A stretch of 64,000 nt of DNA from Winogradskyella sp046545555 (GCF_046545555.1 NZ_JBHZTH010000001.1:1674001-1738000), one strand, 5' to 3'; counted from the first letter of the stretch, positions 36,292 to 45,880 are shown. Program-made: numbers and translations. Notes: a model not told the origin generated them from the letters alone.

Positions 36292-37827
36292 ATGCAAAAC
36301 AATAAAGTCCTTATTTTAGATTTCGGATCGCAATACACGCAATTAATTGCGCGGCGAGTTAGAGAGTTAAACATCTATTGCGAAATACACCCATTCAATA
36401 AAATACCTGCAGATTCAGAAAGCTTTAAAGCTGTTATTTTATCTGGTAGCCCAAATTCTGTAAGAGGAGAAGACGTCTTGCATCCAGATCTTTCAGAAAT
36501 AAGAGGAAAGAAACCTCTGTTGGCCGTTTGTTATGGGGCACAATATTTAGCCCACTTTTCTGGTGGAAAAGTTGCAGAATCGAATACTAGAGAATATGGT
36601 CGAGCGCATCTTAGTTTTGTAAAAGACGATGAAGATTTTTTTACTGGTATTTCTAAAGGAAGTCAAGTTTGGATGAGTCATAGTGATACTATAAAAGAAT
36701 TACCAACTAACGGCTTACTTTTGGCAAGTACTCACGATGTGGAGAATGCAGCGTACAAAATAAAAGGCGAAACTACATATGCTATTCAATTTCATCCAGA
36801 AGTTTATCACACTACGGATGGTAGGCAACTACTGGAGAATTTTTTAGTACATATAGCCAGAGTAGAACAAGATTGGACACCAGATTCCTTTGTTGATGAA
36901 ACCGTTGCAAACCTCAAAGATCAATTAGGAAATGATAAAGTTGTTTTAGGTTTGTCTGGTGGCGTAGATTCTTCTGTTGCAGCCATGTTATTGCATAAAG
37001 CAATCGGAAAAAATTTGTATTGTGTATTTGTTAATAACGGTCTTTTGCGTAAAAACGAATTCACAGATGTACTAAAGCAATACGAAGGCATGGGCTTAAA
37101 CGTAAAGGGTGTTGATGCTTCGGCACGCTTTTTGGATGCTTTAGCAGGGAAGAGCGATCCTGAAGAAAAACGAAAAACTATAGGCCGTGTATTTATTGAG
37201 GTTTTTGATGATGAAGCTACAAGAATAAAAGATGTAAAATGGTTGGCGCAAGGCACTATCTATCCTGATGTAATAGAAAGCGTCTCTGCAACAGGCGGAC
37301 CAAGTGCAACAATAAAAAGTCATCATAATGTTGGTGGATTACCCGATTTTATGAAGCTTAAAGTTGTAGAACCATTAAAGACATTATTTAAAGACGAAGT
37401 TAGGCGTGTTGGAGCATCTATGCATATGGATAAAGAACTGTTAGGAAGGCATCCTTTTCCAGGACCAGGATTAGCGATTCGAATTCTAGGAGATCTAACT
37501 CGCGAGAAAGTACGTATATTACAAGAGGTTGATGCTGTTTTTATTAATAACTTAAGATCTTGGAACCTATACGATAAAGTGTGGCAAGCAGGTGCAATTT
37601 TACTTCCTGTGAATAGCGTAGGAGTTATGGGTGACGAGAGAACTTACGAAAAGTGTGTTGCATTAAGAGCAGTAGAAAGCACTGATGGAATGACGGCAGA
37701 TTGGGTAAATCTTCCATATGAATTTTTACAAAAAACCTCGAATGAAATAATAAATAAGGTGAAAGGCGTTAATAGAGTAGTATATGACATTAGTTCTAAA
37801 CCGCCAGCAACTATTGAATGGGAATAA
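36292..37827 (+). CDS. guaA: GMP synthase (glutamine-hydrolysing)
   Basis: A 511-residue cytoplasmic enzyme that converts XMP to GMP with ATP and glutamine. It starts with a class I glutamine amidotransferase domain ('ILDFGSQYTQLIARRVRE', catalytic Cys80 in 'LLAVCYGAQ', His-Glu in 'IQFHPEVYH'). An ATP-pyrophosphatase domain with the P-loop SGGVDSS follows, and then the GMP synthase C-terminal dimerisation domain ending 'SSKPPATIEWE'. A TTG 21 bp upstream is in frame, but the ATG at 36292 matches the family's usual start. The LysM protein gene follows 58 bp later. Confidence 0.97.
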   Translation: MQNNKVLILDFGSQYTQLIARRVRELNIYCEIHPFNKIPADSESFKAVILSGSPNSVRGEDVLHPDLSEIRGKKPLLAVCYGAQYLAHFSGGKVAESNTREYGRAHLSFVKDDEDFFTGISKGSQVWMSHSDTIKELPTNGLLLASTHDVENAAYKIKGETTYAIQFHPEVYHTTDGRQLLENFLVHIARVEQDWTPDSFVDETVANLKDQLGNDKVVLGLSGGVDSSVAAMLLHKAIGKNLYCVFVNNGLLRKNEFTDVLKQYEGMGLNVKGVDASARFLDALAGKSDPEEKRKTIGRVFIEVFDDEATRIKDVKWLAQGTIYPDVIESVSATGGPSATIKSHHNVGGLPDFMKLKVVEPLKTLFKDEVRRVGASMHMDKELLGRHPFPGPGLAIRILGDLTREKVRILQEVDAVFINNLRSWNLYDKVWQAGAILLPVNSVGVMGDERTYEKCVALRAVESTDGMTADWVNLPYEFLQKTSNEIINKVKGVNRVVYDISSKPPATIEWE

Positions 37828-37885
37828 ATATGTGACTTTTCACAAGTTTTGTTTTCTAAAGTTAAAGCTTGACAAATATATTTAC

Positions 37886-39790
37886 ATGAAGAATTTTGTA
37901 ACATCGTTATTAATTGTTTTTACACTTAGTCTGAGTGCTCAAAAGTATAAAGAGCATAAGGTGAAAACTGGTGAGACTATTGAAAGTATTGCAAAGCAAT
38001 ATCTGGTAACACCATTTGATATTTTCGCTTTAAATCCTGATGCAAGGACAAAATTTCAGCCTAACACGGTTTTAATAATTCCTAATTCTAAAATCAAAAA
38101 CGAAGCTATTGAAGAAGAAACACGTGAGCTTATCGGTTATAAAAACCATAAAGTTAAGCGTAAAGAGACACTTTATGGTTTGTCTGAAAAATATAATATC
38201 TCTGAAGAAGATATAAAAAAAGCGAACAGATCGCTTTATTCTGAAAATCTAAAAAAAGGGGATCGCATTAGAATTCCTAAATTTAAAACCTTTATTTCAA
38301 AGCAGACTTTAAAGAATACAGTCAAAAAATATACGGTTCTTCCTAAGGAAGGTAAATGGCGGATTGCCTATAAATTTGGTATTACAGTTGCAGAATTAGA
38401 GGCTTTAAATCCCTTTATGAATGAAGTTATACAGCCAGGTGATAAGCTTAATGTCCCAAATATTAAGGATCAAGAAGAGAAGCAAGTAGAAGCAGCTTAT
38501 AATTACTATGAGGTTTTACCAAAAGAAGGTTTTTTTAGATTGAAAGTAAAAACAGGTTTAACGCAAGAAGAACTTGAAAACTTAAATCCAGAATTAAAAG
38601 AAAGCGGACTTCAGCCAGGTATGGTTTTAAAGATTCCTGTCTCTATAGATGTATCTGGTAACCTTTCTGATGTAGAGACTACAAACTTAAAAAGTAATTT
38701 AAAAAATTTTAAGACAAAAAAACTAGCGTTGATGTTGCCTTATCAACTAGATAAAATTGATGTTGATGCTATCGAAGAAACTAAGGACATGATTAAAAAT
38801 AGAGGTTTATTGTCTTTGGTTTTAGATTTTCATATTGGTGTGACAATGGCTTTAGATTCAGCAAAGCAACTAGGTATCTCTACAGATTTAAAAGTATTAG
38901 ATACGCAGTATCAACCAGGTGTTACGAGTCAGTTATTAAAAGATAACGATTTTTCTGAGTACGATGCTGTTATTGGGCCAATAAAAGAAGAATCTTTTGA
39001 TAGAGTTGCAACAGCTTTAAAAAGAGATAGGGTGCCGGTAATTGCTGCGCTAAATAAGCCTAAAGAAGTTTACAGTAATGTTTTTCAGACAATCCCAGAA
39101 AATAAGTTACTCCAAAAGGCAATGATTGATTTTGTTAAATCAGACAGTTTAAAAACTAAGGTTGTAGTCATTACTGATCAATCACACCGCACAGAAAGCC
39201 AAATTTTAAAGAAAGAATTTCCTTCTGCCAAGTTAATATATTCGCAAAAAGATAAAAAAACTAAGAAGGATAATCATTTTATTTATCCAGTACAGTTAGA
39301 AAATGTTTTTCAACCAGGTAAAACCATCGTATTTTTAGAAACAAACAATGATACATTTGTGTCAAGTGTTATTAGTATGCTCAACGGGTTAATGGTAGAG
39401 AAGACTGAAATTATTTTAGTAACACTCGATAAGAATAAAGCATTTGACGGTAAGGATATTGATAATAATAGTTTGTCTAACCTAAAGTTTCATTATCCAT
39501 CAGTTAATAAAGATTTTGACGAAACTAAAACAAATGGTTTCGCAAGAGCTTACAGAAAAGAATACGGTGTTTCGCCTAGTAAATATGCAGCACGTGGTTT
39601 CGATATTACTTTAGATGTTTTATTACGTCTGGCATCGGAAGATAATCTATATGAAGCTTCAATGGATGCTATTGAAACTGAGTATGTAGAAAACAAGTTT
39701 AGATACAGTAAAACGTTATTTGGCGGCTATGTTAATGAAGCCGTCTATATTGTAAAGTTCGATGATCTAAGAATCGTTGAGGCTAATTAG
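37886..39790 (+). CDS. LysM-repeat protein with periplasmic-binding-protein-like domain
   Basis: A 634-residue exported protein, counted from ATG 37886, which begins a clean signal peptide (MKNFVTSLLIVFTLSLSAQ); an earlier in-frame ATG at 37784 overlaps guaA and lacks export features. Four LysM-like modules occupy about residues 24-260. The first two are canonical ('HKVKTGETIESIAKQYLV', 'HKVKRKETLYGLSEKYNI') and the last two diverged. The rest resembles a type 1 periplasmic-binding protein fold, as in the LpoA-like or amino-acid receptor family ('YDAVIGPIKEESFDRVATAL'). It probably binds peptidoglycan and helps organise the cell wall. Its position after guaA is usual in this family. Confidence 0.85.
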   Translation: MKNFVTSLLIVFTLSLSAQKYKEHKVKTGETIESIAKQYLVTPFDIFALNPDARTKFQPNTVLIIPNSKIKNEAIEEETRELIGYKNHKVKRKETLYGLSEKYNISEEDIKKANRSLYSENLKKGDRIRIPKFKTFISKQTLKNTVKKYTVLPKEGKWRIAYKFGITVAELEALNPFMNEVIQPGDKLNVPNIKDQEEKQVEAAYNYYEVLPKEGFFRLKVKTGLTQEELENLNPELKESGLQPGMVLKIPVSIDVSGNLSDVETTNLKSNLKNFKTKKLALMLPYQLDKIDVDAIEETKDMIKNRGLLSLVLDFHIGVTMALDSAKQLGISTDLKVLDTQYQPGVTSQLLKDNDFSEYDAVIGPIKEESFDRVATALKRDRVPVIAALNKPKEVYSNVFQTIPENKLLQKAMIDFVKSDSLKTKVVVITDQSHRTESQILKKEFPSAKLIYSQKDKKTKKDNHFIYPVQLENVFQPGKTIVFLETNNDTFVSSVISMLNGLMVEKTEIILVTLDKNKAFDGKDIDNNSLSNLKFHYPSVNKDFDETKTNGFARAYRKEYGVSPSKYAARGFDITLDVLLRLASEDNLYEASMDAIETEYVENKFRYSKTLFGGYVNEAVYIVKFDDLRIVEAN

Positions 39791-39869
39791 TCTGCAATAA
39801 TTCTTAAGTATTTGCGTTTTTTAACAAGAGTATTTCACCAAATTTCTATTATTTATTGCTTAACTATTA

Positions 39870-40415
39870 ATGCAGATTAAATCATTTATTTTTTGTGTTC
39901 TGTTATCAGTTCTCGTTTTAAAGTCAAACGAAGAAACAATGACTTGGAGTGAAACCCGTAAATTAACTTGGGCCGATTTTAAAGCAAGTCCTAACAAAAA
40001 CTCTGATGCTGCTGCATTAACGGCCTCAGGTATAACCTTTGGATATTCTCTTAAAACATCTGGAAAAAGGGTAGTAGATTTTACTACATCTGTAGAGGCG
40101 CACTTTTATCCGAATAAATCATGGTACTTTAAGAATAGAAGTGATACTTATATTTTAGCACATGAGCAGTTACATTTTGATATTACTGAATTATATGCTC
40201 GTAAATTTAGACAACAACTAGAACGCTTGGTGGTTAATCAAAATGTAAAGGACCAGCTTGGGAGATTACATGCAGCTATCAATGAAGCCGTTGATGAAAC
40301 TCAGAAACGTTATGATGCGCAAAGTAATCATTCAATTAATGTAGAGATGCAAAAACAATGGAGATCTTTTATTACAGAAGAGCTTAAAAAGTTAGATAAT
40401 TTTAAGTCGCAATAG
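39870..40415 (+). CDS. DUF922-family putative secreted zinc protease
   Basis: A 181-residue protein with an N-terminal hydrophobic export segment. It has the DUF922 signature: 'LTWADFKASP', a central beta region, and the zinc-protease motif HExxH at residues 98-102 (HEQLH) followed by 'FDITELYARKFRQQL'. DUF922 proteins are predicted metalloproteases of unknown substrate. It follows the LysM gene by 79 bp and the DUF3820 gene begins directly after it. Confidence 0.82.
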   Translation: MQIKSFIFCVLLSVLVLKSNEETMTWSETRKLTWADFKASPNKNSDAAALTASGITFGYSLKTSGKRVVDFTTSVEAHFYPNKSWYFKNRSDTYILAHEQLHFDITELYARKFRQQLERLVVNQNVKDQLGRLHAAINEAVDETQKRYDAQSNHSINVEMQKQWRSFITEELKKLDNFKSQ

Positions 40416-40416
40416 A

Positions 40417-40644
40417 TTGGAAGGCAGTAAAGAAGCACTTATTGAACTTTCACATTACAAAATGCCTTTTGGAAAATACAAAGGGGATTATCTTGTCGAT
40501 ATACCAGAATATTATTTCGTATGGTTTAAGCAAAAAGGATTTCCAGAAGGAAAACTTGGTCGTATGATGATACAGATGCACGACATTAAAATTAATGGCT
40601 TAGAAGAATTAATTTATACAATTAAGCGAGATTTTAAGAAATGA
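40417..40644 (+). CDS. DUF3820 family protein
   Basis: A 75-residue protein of the DUF3820 family, with the signature 'MPFGKYKGDYLVDIPEYYFVWF' in shortened form, 'KGFPEGKLG' and a basic C-terminus. The family is small, cytoplasmic and of unproven function. The only start giving the usual length is TTG at 40417, two bases after the TAG of the DUF922 gene, suggesting translational coupling. An internal ATG at the MPFGKYK methionine is the alternative. Confidence 0.8.
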   Translation: MEGSKEALIELSHYKMPFGKYKGDYLVDIPEYYFVWFKQKGFPEGKLGRMMIQMHDIKINGLEELIYTIKRDFKK

Positions 40645-40653
40645 ATACTAAAG

Positions 40654-41214
40654 TTAGTTACTTAATTTTTTTATGCATTGTTCTCTAAGCTTCCAAATAT
40701 CTTCAAAACTATATAAAATGTTGTTTTTTTTAATCCAGTCTCTCAAGTAAATTTTATGGAAATGGACCTTAAATTCAGATACTTGCTCCGGTAGAATTTG
40801 CCTTTCGAGTAAAATATCTTTTTTTATTCTATTAAAATTTGAAGTAGATGATGTGTAATCAAAACGGTTGTTATTTATTTTCAAATAACAATGCGCTTCA
40901 GGGATATATTTGAGGTTGGTAGTTTTTAATGTGTCACCTATTTTTGGCGTATTACTATAATTCATTTTATACATTCCCAGAATTAAATCAACACTTATGT
41001 TATTTAAATCTGCAACACGTTTTAAAAAGGCATGCTTAGAACTACAGGTTCCCTTTCGTTCTTTCCAAACTAGGCTTAAATCTAAACGATTAGAATTTCT
41101 GCCATACGGTAAATATTTAATAAACAAGCATAAAGCATTTAGGGTTGAAATTCCAATTTCATTTATGGATCTTGTCATGGTATCATCTCCATTTAGTAAA
41201 AAATCATTCTTCAT
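40654..41214 (-). CDS. Putative transglutaminase-like cysteine protein
   Basis: A 186-residue protein without a signal peptide. It has features of a transglutaminase-like fold: Cys57 in 'KGTCSSKHAFL' at the start of a helix, His108 in 'PEAHCYL', and Asp119 in 'NRFDYTSS', a Cys-His-Asp order and spacing typical of the superfamily. It could act as a peptidase or cross-linking enzyme; this is inference from motif order only. It is the last gene of a leftward group with the membrane protein at 41271 and the dead lipoprotein gene upstream of that. Confidence 0.6.
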   Translation of the reverse strand: MKNDFLLNGDDTMTRSINEIGISTLNALCLFIKYLPYGRNSNRLDLSLVWKERKGTCSSKHAFLKRVADLNNISVDLILGMYKMNYSNTPKIGDTLKTTNLKYIPEAHCYLKINNNRFDYTSSTSNFNRIKKDILLERQILPEQVSEFKVHFHKIYLRDWIKKNNILYSFEDIWKLREQCIKKLSN

Positions 41215-41270
41215 GTTTTACTTAATAATTTATAAAATTAAAGGTGTTGTACTAAGTTAGGTATGTTAAT

Positions 41271-41780
41271 CTAGTGCATTTTAATTTTTTTCTTTTGGTT
41301 ATCTATAAACAAAAATATAAGTGTAAAAAGTGGTAAAGTCCACTTTGATGCGCCGATACAATAATTTAATGACTGAAAAATAACATCAAAATTTAGTCGA
41401 GATAAATATGCCGATTTAGAAAGATCATTGTGAAGAGTTAATAATTTATGATCTGAATATAATTCTATAAAAGGTTCAATAATTAAACCTAAAGTAATAA
41501 TTAATAAAAGCCTTATAAAGTAAAATTGCAGAGATTTTTCTTCCCATCTTTTGAAGATTTTTTTTAAAAATATATAAAGTATGATGCTAAAAACAATTGT
41601 TATGATAAAGCAGAAAAAAGGCAGATAATATTTAAAGTGAATTTCTACAAAACCATCAGATAGTCCATAATGTAAGTAAGAATGTAATAAAATTTTTATT
41701 AGAAGATTAACTCCGCTTATTAGAGCATAACCAAATAGAATCCATTTTATAGTATTAAAGATTGGCTGATTCTGTTTCAT
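41271..41780 (-). CDS. Hypothetical multi-pass membrane protein
   Basis: A 169-residue protein with about four hydrophobic helices: near residues 12-30, 48-71, 85-103, and around 135-160, where the last is preceded by 'FQSLNYCIGASKWTLP'. It ends in a Lys-rich cytoplasmic tail. I do not recognise a family. It starts 26 bp after the stop of the decayed lipoprotein gene, suggesting the two once formed an operon. Confidence 0.55.
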   Translation of the reverse strand: MKQNQPIFNTIKWILFGYALISGVNLLIKILLHSYLHYGLSDGFVEIHFKYYLPFFCFIITIVFSIILYIFLKKIFKRWEEKSLQFYFIRLLLIITLGLIIEPFIELYSDHKLLTLHNDLSKSAYLSRLNFDVIFQSLNYCIGASKWTLPLFTLIFLFIDNQKKKIKMH

Positions 41781-41805
41781 TTCTTTCTTTTTACTTACTG
41801 AATTT

Positions 41806-42060
41806 TCAAGAATTATCTAATGACATTTTAAACGTATCACCTTTATAATTTTTTTGAAAAAGTATTTCCGTAAATTCTTAATTTTTTTCTTCTTTTGTTT
41901 CTAAATCAAATTTCTCAATTTTATTCTAGTTCTTATCTAAATAGTCTCAAGTATTTTTTAAAGGTTTAAATAAAACTTCTAGTTTTTCACAAGAACAAAA
42001 CGTGAAAAATAGGGTTATTAAAATGAAACGGAAATTAGAAGTACAAGTCTTTTGGTAATG
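41806..42060 (-). pseudogene. Decayed lipoprotein gene
   Basis: Reading leftward from about 42060 in one frame gives an export segment with a lipobox (FRFILITLFFTFCSC, then EK) and a hydrophilic Lys/Glu-rich body. The body is interrupted by TGA, TAG and TAA codons before a final TGA at 41806-41808. Protein-like composition persists between the stops ('EKFDLETKEEKN', 'FQKNYKGDTFKMSLDNS'). No ATG is left at the expected start. I cannot name the family. The rest of this 440-bp gap holds only the pyrG upstream region. Confidence 0.6.
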
Positions 42061-42192
42061 TAAGTTCGTCTTTTTTTTCTATTTACCAAAACATATAATA
42101 TTTGTAATAGATTGATTTATGAAGGAATATTGAAGCATTTTATAACATATAAACAAACCATTAACAATTCTTAAATTACTCGTTTTATTTCG

Positions 42193-42201
42193 TAAATTTG
42201 C
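42193..42201 (+). promoter_or_regulatory. Candidate -7 promoter box of pyrG
   Basis: TAAATTTGC fits TAnnTTTG followed by C, 19 bp before the ATG at 42221. The -33 region carries only a weak TTA instead of TTG. Confidence 0.5.
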
Positions 42202-42220
42202 CTGCGTTTAACAACGCAAC

Positions 42221-43837
42221 ATGACCACAAATCCTAAATATATTTTCGTAACAGGCGGCGTGTCTTCTTCACTGGGAAAAGGCATAATAGCAGCTTCTTT
42301 GGCTAAATTACTACAAGCTCAAGGTTACAGAACAACTATTCAAAAACTAGATCCATATATTAATATTGATCCCGGCACCTTAAATCCTTACGAACATGGA
42401 GAATGTTATGTAACAGATGATGGTGCAGAAACAGATTTAGATTTGGGGCACTATGAGCGTTTTTTAAATGTGCCTACTTCTCAAGCCAATAATGTAACTA
42501 CTGGCAGAATTTACCAAAGTGTTATAGATAAAGAGAGACGAGGAGAATTTTTAGGCAAGACTGTACAAGTTATTCCTCATATTACAGATGAAATTAAACA
42601 TAGAATACAGATTTTAGGTAATTCTGGGGATTATGATATTGTTCTTACAGAAATTGGTGGAACAGTTGGTGATATTGAATCGTTACCATATATAGAGGCA
42701 GTACGTCAGTTGCAGTGGGATTTAGGCGATAACAATGCTTTGGTTATTCATCTCACTTTGATCCCTTATTTATCAGCTGCTGGAGAATTGAAAACTAAGC
42801 CAACGCAACATAGTATAAAAACGTTGATGGAAAGTGGTGTGCACGCTGATATTTTGGTTTGCAGAACGGAACATGAGCTTAATGAGGGTTTAAAGGCTAA
42901 ATTAGCGCGTTTTTGTAATGTAAAGCAAGAAGCTGTAATACAATCTATAGATGCGTCTACTATTTATGACGTACCTAACCTTATGCTAGATGAGGGTTTA
43001 GATAAAGTCGTGTTAGATATGCTCGATTTAAAAAGTGATGAACCAGATTTAGGACGATGGAATGAATTTTTAAAGCGTCATAAAAATCCAAAAAGTGAAG
43101 TGACAATAGGTCTTATTGGTAAGTATGTAGAACTTCAAGATTCTTATAAATCTATTTTAGAAGCCTTTATTCATGCTGGTGCAGAGAATGAAGTAAAAGT
43201 GAATATTGAGTCTATACATTCCGAATATTTAAATGAAGATAATGTCGAATTTAAATTAAAACATCTCGATGGTGTGTTGGTAGCTCCAGGATTTGGAGAG
43301 CGCGGAGTGGAAGGGAAAATAGAAGCTGTTAGATACGTGAGAGAGCATAATATTCCATTCCTAGGAATTTGTCTAGGTATGCAAATGGCAGTTATAGAAT
43401 ATGCCAGGAATGTACTGAATCTTAAAGATGCGAACTCCATTGAAATGGATGATAAAACAAAAAACCCTGTTATTAATTTAATGGAATCGCAAAAGGATGT
43501 CATTAATATGGGTGGGACAATGCGATTGGGTGCTTGGGAATGTTCGATTGGTGAAGAGAGTATAGCTCATAAGGTTTATGGCACTTCTAGTATAAAAGAA
43601 CGCCATAGACATCGTTTTGAGTTTAATGATTATTATAAAAGTCAGATTGAGGCTGCAGGAATGAAAGCTACAGGATTAAATCCTGAAACTGGGCTTGTAG
43701 AAATCATTGAAATACCAAGTCACAATTGGTTTGTTGGTGTGCAATACCACCCAGAGTATAAAAGTACAGTAGCAAATCCTCATCCATTATTTGTTGCATT
43801 TGTGGGCGCAGCACTTAAGTATAAAAAGAAAAAATAA
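42221..43837 (+). CDS. pyrG: CTP synthase
   Basis: A 538-residue cytoplasmic enzyme that makes CTP from UTP, ATP and glutamine. The N-terminal synthetase domain begins 'KYIFVTGGVSSSLGKGIIAA' and includes 'ECYVTDDGAETDLDLGHYER'. The C-terminal class I amidotransferase domain has the nucleophile Cys in 'LGICLGMQMAVIEYARN' and the His-Glu of 'VGVQYHPEYKS'. Length and motifs are standard. It is followed by yidC after a structured 88-bp spacer. Confidence 0.98.
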   Translation: MTTNPKYIFVTGGVSSSLGKGIIAASLAKLLQAQGYRTTIQKLDPYINIDPGTLNPYEHGECYVTDDGAETDLDLGHYERFLNVPTSQANNVTTGRIYQSVIDKERRGEFLGKTVQVIPHITDEIKHRIQILGNSGDYDIVLTEIGGTVGDIESLPYIEAVRQLQWDLGDNNALVIHLTLIPYLSAAGELKTKPTQHSIKTLMESGVHADILVCRTEHELNEGLKAKLARFCNVKQEAVIQSIDASTIYDVPNLMLDEGLDKVVLDMLDLKSDEPDLGRWNEFLKRHKNPKSEVTIGLIGKYVELQDSYKSILEAFIHAGAENEVKVNIESIHSEYLNEDNVEFKLKHLDGVLVAPGFGERGVEGKIEAVRYVREHNIPFLGICLGMQMAVIEYARNVLNLKDANSIEMDDKTKNPVINLMESQKDVINMGGTMRLGAWECSIGEESIAHKVYGTSSIKERHRHRFEFNDYYKSQIEAAGMKATGLNPETGLVEIIEIPSHNWFVGVQYHPEYKSTVANPHPLFVAFVGAALKYKKKK

Positions 43838-43841
43838 TATG

Positions 43842-43917
43842 TCACTTTGGCGTAAAGTGAATTTTGGATAACTTTTTGGGTTATAAAAAGAACTAATCAA
43901 TGACCACTTTGTGTGGT
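43842..43917 (+). other. Three consecutive hairpins between pyrG and yidC
   Basis: Three short inverted repeats follow one another: TCACTTT/AAAGTGA (43842-43860), ATAAC/GTTAT (43868-43884) and ACCAC/GTGGT (43903-43917). The first, followed by ATTTT, could weakly end the pyrG transcript. The last lies 8 bp before the yidC ATG and could limit ribosome access. It is seen in sequence only, with no energy calculation. Confidence 0.4.
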
Positions 43918-43925
43918 AAATAAAT

Positions 43926-45830
43926 ATGGAAGAAAAGAAATTCGACATTAATTCTATTATAGGATTCATTCTCATTTTTGGGATATTAATTTATATAATG
44001 TATCAGAATAGTCCCAGTCCAGAAGAGGTTGAGGCACAACAAAAAGCAAAGCAAGAATTAGTAGAGGCTGAAAAAAAAGAAAGTAAACAGAACGAAGCTT
44101 TAGTAACTAAAGGGGAAGATTATACAAATACGTCAGCCTTAGATTCTACGCGGCAAGTAGCACTTCAAAATAAAGTTGGTTCATTTGCTTATGCATTGGG
44201 CTTATCTGGTGAAGATCAAACTATTGTTGAGACAGATGTTTTTGAGTTAAAGTTTAATAAGAAGGGTGGTCATTTAGCAGAGGTTAAGCTAAGGAATTTT
44301 GTAGATTATGATTCTGTACCTATTTATTTAGTTAAAGACCAAAACAGTGCATTTAATATTACTTTCGGAACTTCTGATAATCGTACACTAAATACACAAG
44401 ACTTTCCATTTCAACCAAGTGTTTCTAAAAATGGCGAAAATACCATAGTTTCTATGAAACTTAAAGTTTCAGAATCTTCTTTTTTAGAGTATAGATACGA
44501 GTTAAAACCAAATGATTATATGATTGATTTTTCAATCAAATCACAAGGTTTAAGTGGTGTATTTAACACTTCACAACCCATATCTTTAGATTGGAAACAA
44601 AAAAGTATTAGGCACGCAAAAAGTATAAGTTACGAAAACCGTTACACAAGATTAACTTATCGACATGATGGAGATAAGATTGATAAATTGGCGCAAGCAG
44701 GTGATGATGAAGAAACAGTTGATGATGTAGAATGGTTTTCTTACAGACAACATTTCTTTAGTAGTATTTTGGTCCCTAATGATGGTGCACTAAAAAATGT
44801 TGCTATATCATCGAAAGATTTAGTTGAAGATGAAGAAATCGATACATCATTTTTAAAACTGTACACAGCAAAGTTACCACTTGCTTATAACGGTGGAGAG
44901 GTTAATAAAAACTTTGGTTTGTACTACGGTCCAACAGATGCAAAGACATTAAAAACCTATGAAAAAGGTTTAGAGGAAAGTATACCATTTGGTTGGGGTA
45001 TTTTTGGTTGGATTAATAAAATGATTTTTATACCACTATTTGGATTTTTAAGTGGATTCTTACCATACGGTTTTGCAATTATTGTAATGACAATTATGGT
45101 TAAAATAGTATTGTCTTTTGTACAGTATAAGCAGTTTTTGTCTCAGGCTAAGATGAAAATTCTAAAGCCAGAGTTAGAAGCAATAAAAGCAAAGTACAAG
45201 GATAATAAAATGAAGGCACAGCAAGAAACTATGGCCTTGCAAAGTAAAGCTGGTGCGAGCCCTTTAAGTGGGTGCTTGCCAGGTTTAATGCAAATACCTG
45301 TGTTTTATGCTTTGTTTATGTTTTTTCCAACAGCATTTGAGTTAAGGCAAAAAAGTTTCCTTTGGGCAGACGATTTAAGTTCATATGATTCTATTTTAGA
45401 TTTACCATTTCCAATACCACTATATGGAGATCACGTTGCATTATTTCCAATTTTAGCCGCTATTGCAATTTTCTTTTATATGAAAATGACAACAGGTCAA
45501 CAAATGGCACAGCAACCTACTCAAGAAGGCATGCCAGACATGGGTAAAATGATGAAGTACATGATTTATTTCTCACCACTATTAATGTTAGTGTTCTTTA
45601 ATAATTATGCATCAGGATTAAGTTTATATTATTTCATTTCTAACTTAATTAGCATTGGTATTATGTTGGTTATTAAAAACTACATTATCGATGAAGATAA
45701 AGTATTAGCTAAAATTGAGGTAAGTAAAACAAAACCTAAGAAACAGAACAAGTTTCAAAAGAAGATGGCGGATATGATGGCGCAAGCAGAGCAGCAGAAA
45801 CAAGCACAACAAAAAAATAAAAAGAAGTAA
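43926..45830 (+). CDS. yidC: Membrane protein insertase YidC
   Basis: A 634-residue inner-membrane insertase of the Gram-negative type. It has one N-terminal transmembrane helix ('IIGFILIFGILIYIMYQN'), a large periplasmic beta-supersandwich domain (~80-350), and the conserved five-helix core with 'GCLPGLMQIPVFYALFMFF' and a basic Gln/Lys-rich C-terminal tail. It inserts proteins into the membrane with or without SecYEG. It is followed by a good intrinsic terminator. Confidence 0.97.
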   Translation: MEEKKFDINSIIGFILIFGILIYIMYQNSPSPEEVEAQQKAKQELVEAEKKESKQNEALVTKGEDYTNTSALDSTRQVALQNKVGSFAYALGLSGEDQTIVETDVFELKFNKKGGHLAEVKLRNFVDYDSVPIYLVKDQNSAFNITFGTSDNRTLNTQDFPFQPSVSKNGENTIVSMKLKVSESSFLEYRYELKPNDYMIDFSIKSQGLSGVFNTSQPISLDWKQKSIRHAKSISYENRYTRLTYRHDGDKIDKLAQAGDDEETVDDVEWFSYRQHFFSSILVPNDGALKNVAISSKDLVEDEEIDTSFLKLYTAKLPLAYNGGEVNKNFGLYYGPTDAKTLKTYEKGLEESIPFGWGIFGWINKMIFIPLFGFLSGFLPYGFAIIVMTIMVKIVLSFVQYKQFLSQAKMKILKPELEAIKAKYKDNKMKAQQETMALQSKAGASPLSGCLPGLMQIPVFYALFMFFPTAFELRQKSFLWADDLSSYDSILDLPFPIPLYGDHVALFPILAAIAIFFYMKMTTGQQMAQQPTQEGMPDMGKMMKYMIYFSPLLMLVFFNNYASGLSLYYFISNLISIGIMLVIKNYIIDEDKVLAKIEVSKTKPKKQNKFQKKMADMMAQAEQQKQAQQKNKKK

Positions 45831-45849
45831 TTAAGTTGTTACTATAATT

Positions 45850-45880
45850 AAAGCCTTAGTTTATACTAAGGCTTTTTTAA
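45850..45880 (+). terminator. Intrinsic terminator after yidC
   Basis: A perfect 10-bp stem, AAAGCCTTAG / CTAAGGCTTT (45850-45859 and 45866-45875), with a 6-base loop and continuing T run, starts 19 bp after the yidC stop. Confidence 0.85.

Noticed and set aside
37784..37885. Longer N-terminus for the LysM protein
   Set aside because: It overlaps guaA and precedes a complete signal peptide starting at ATG 37886.
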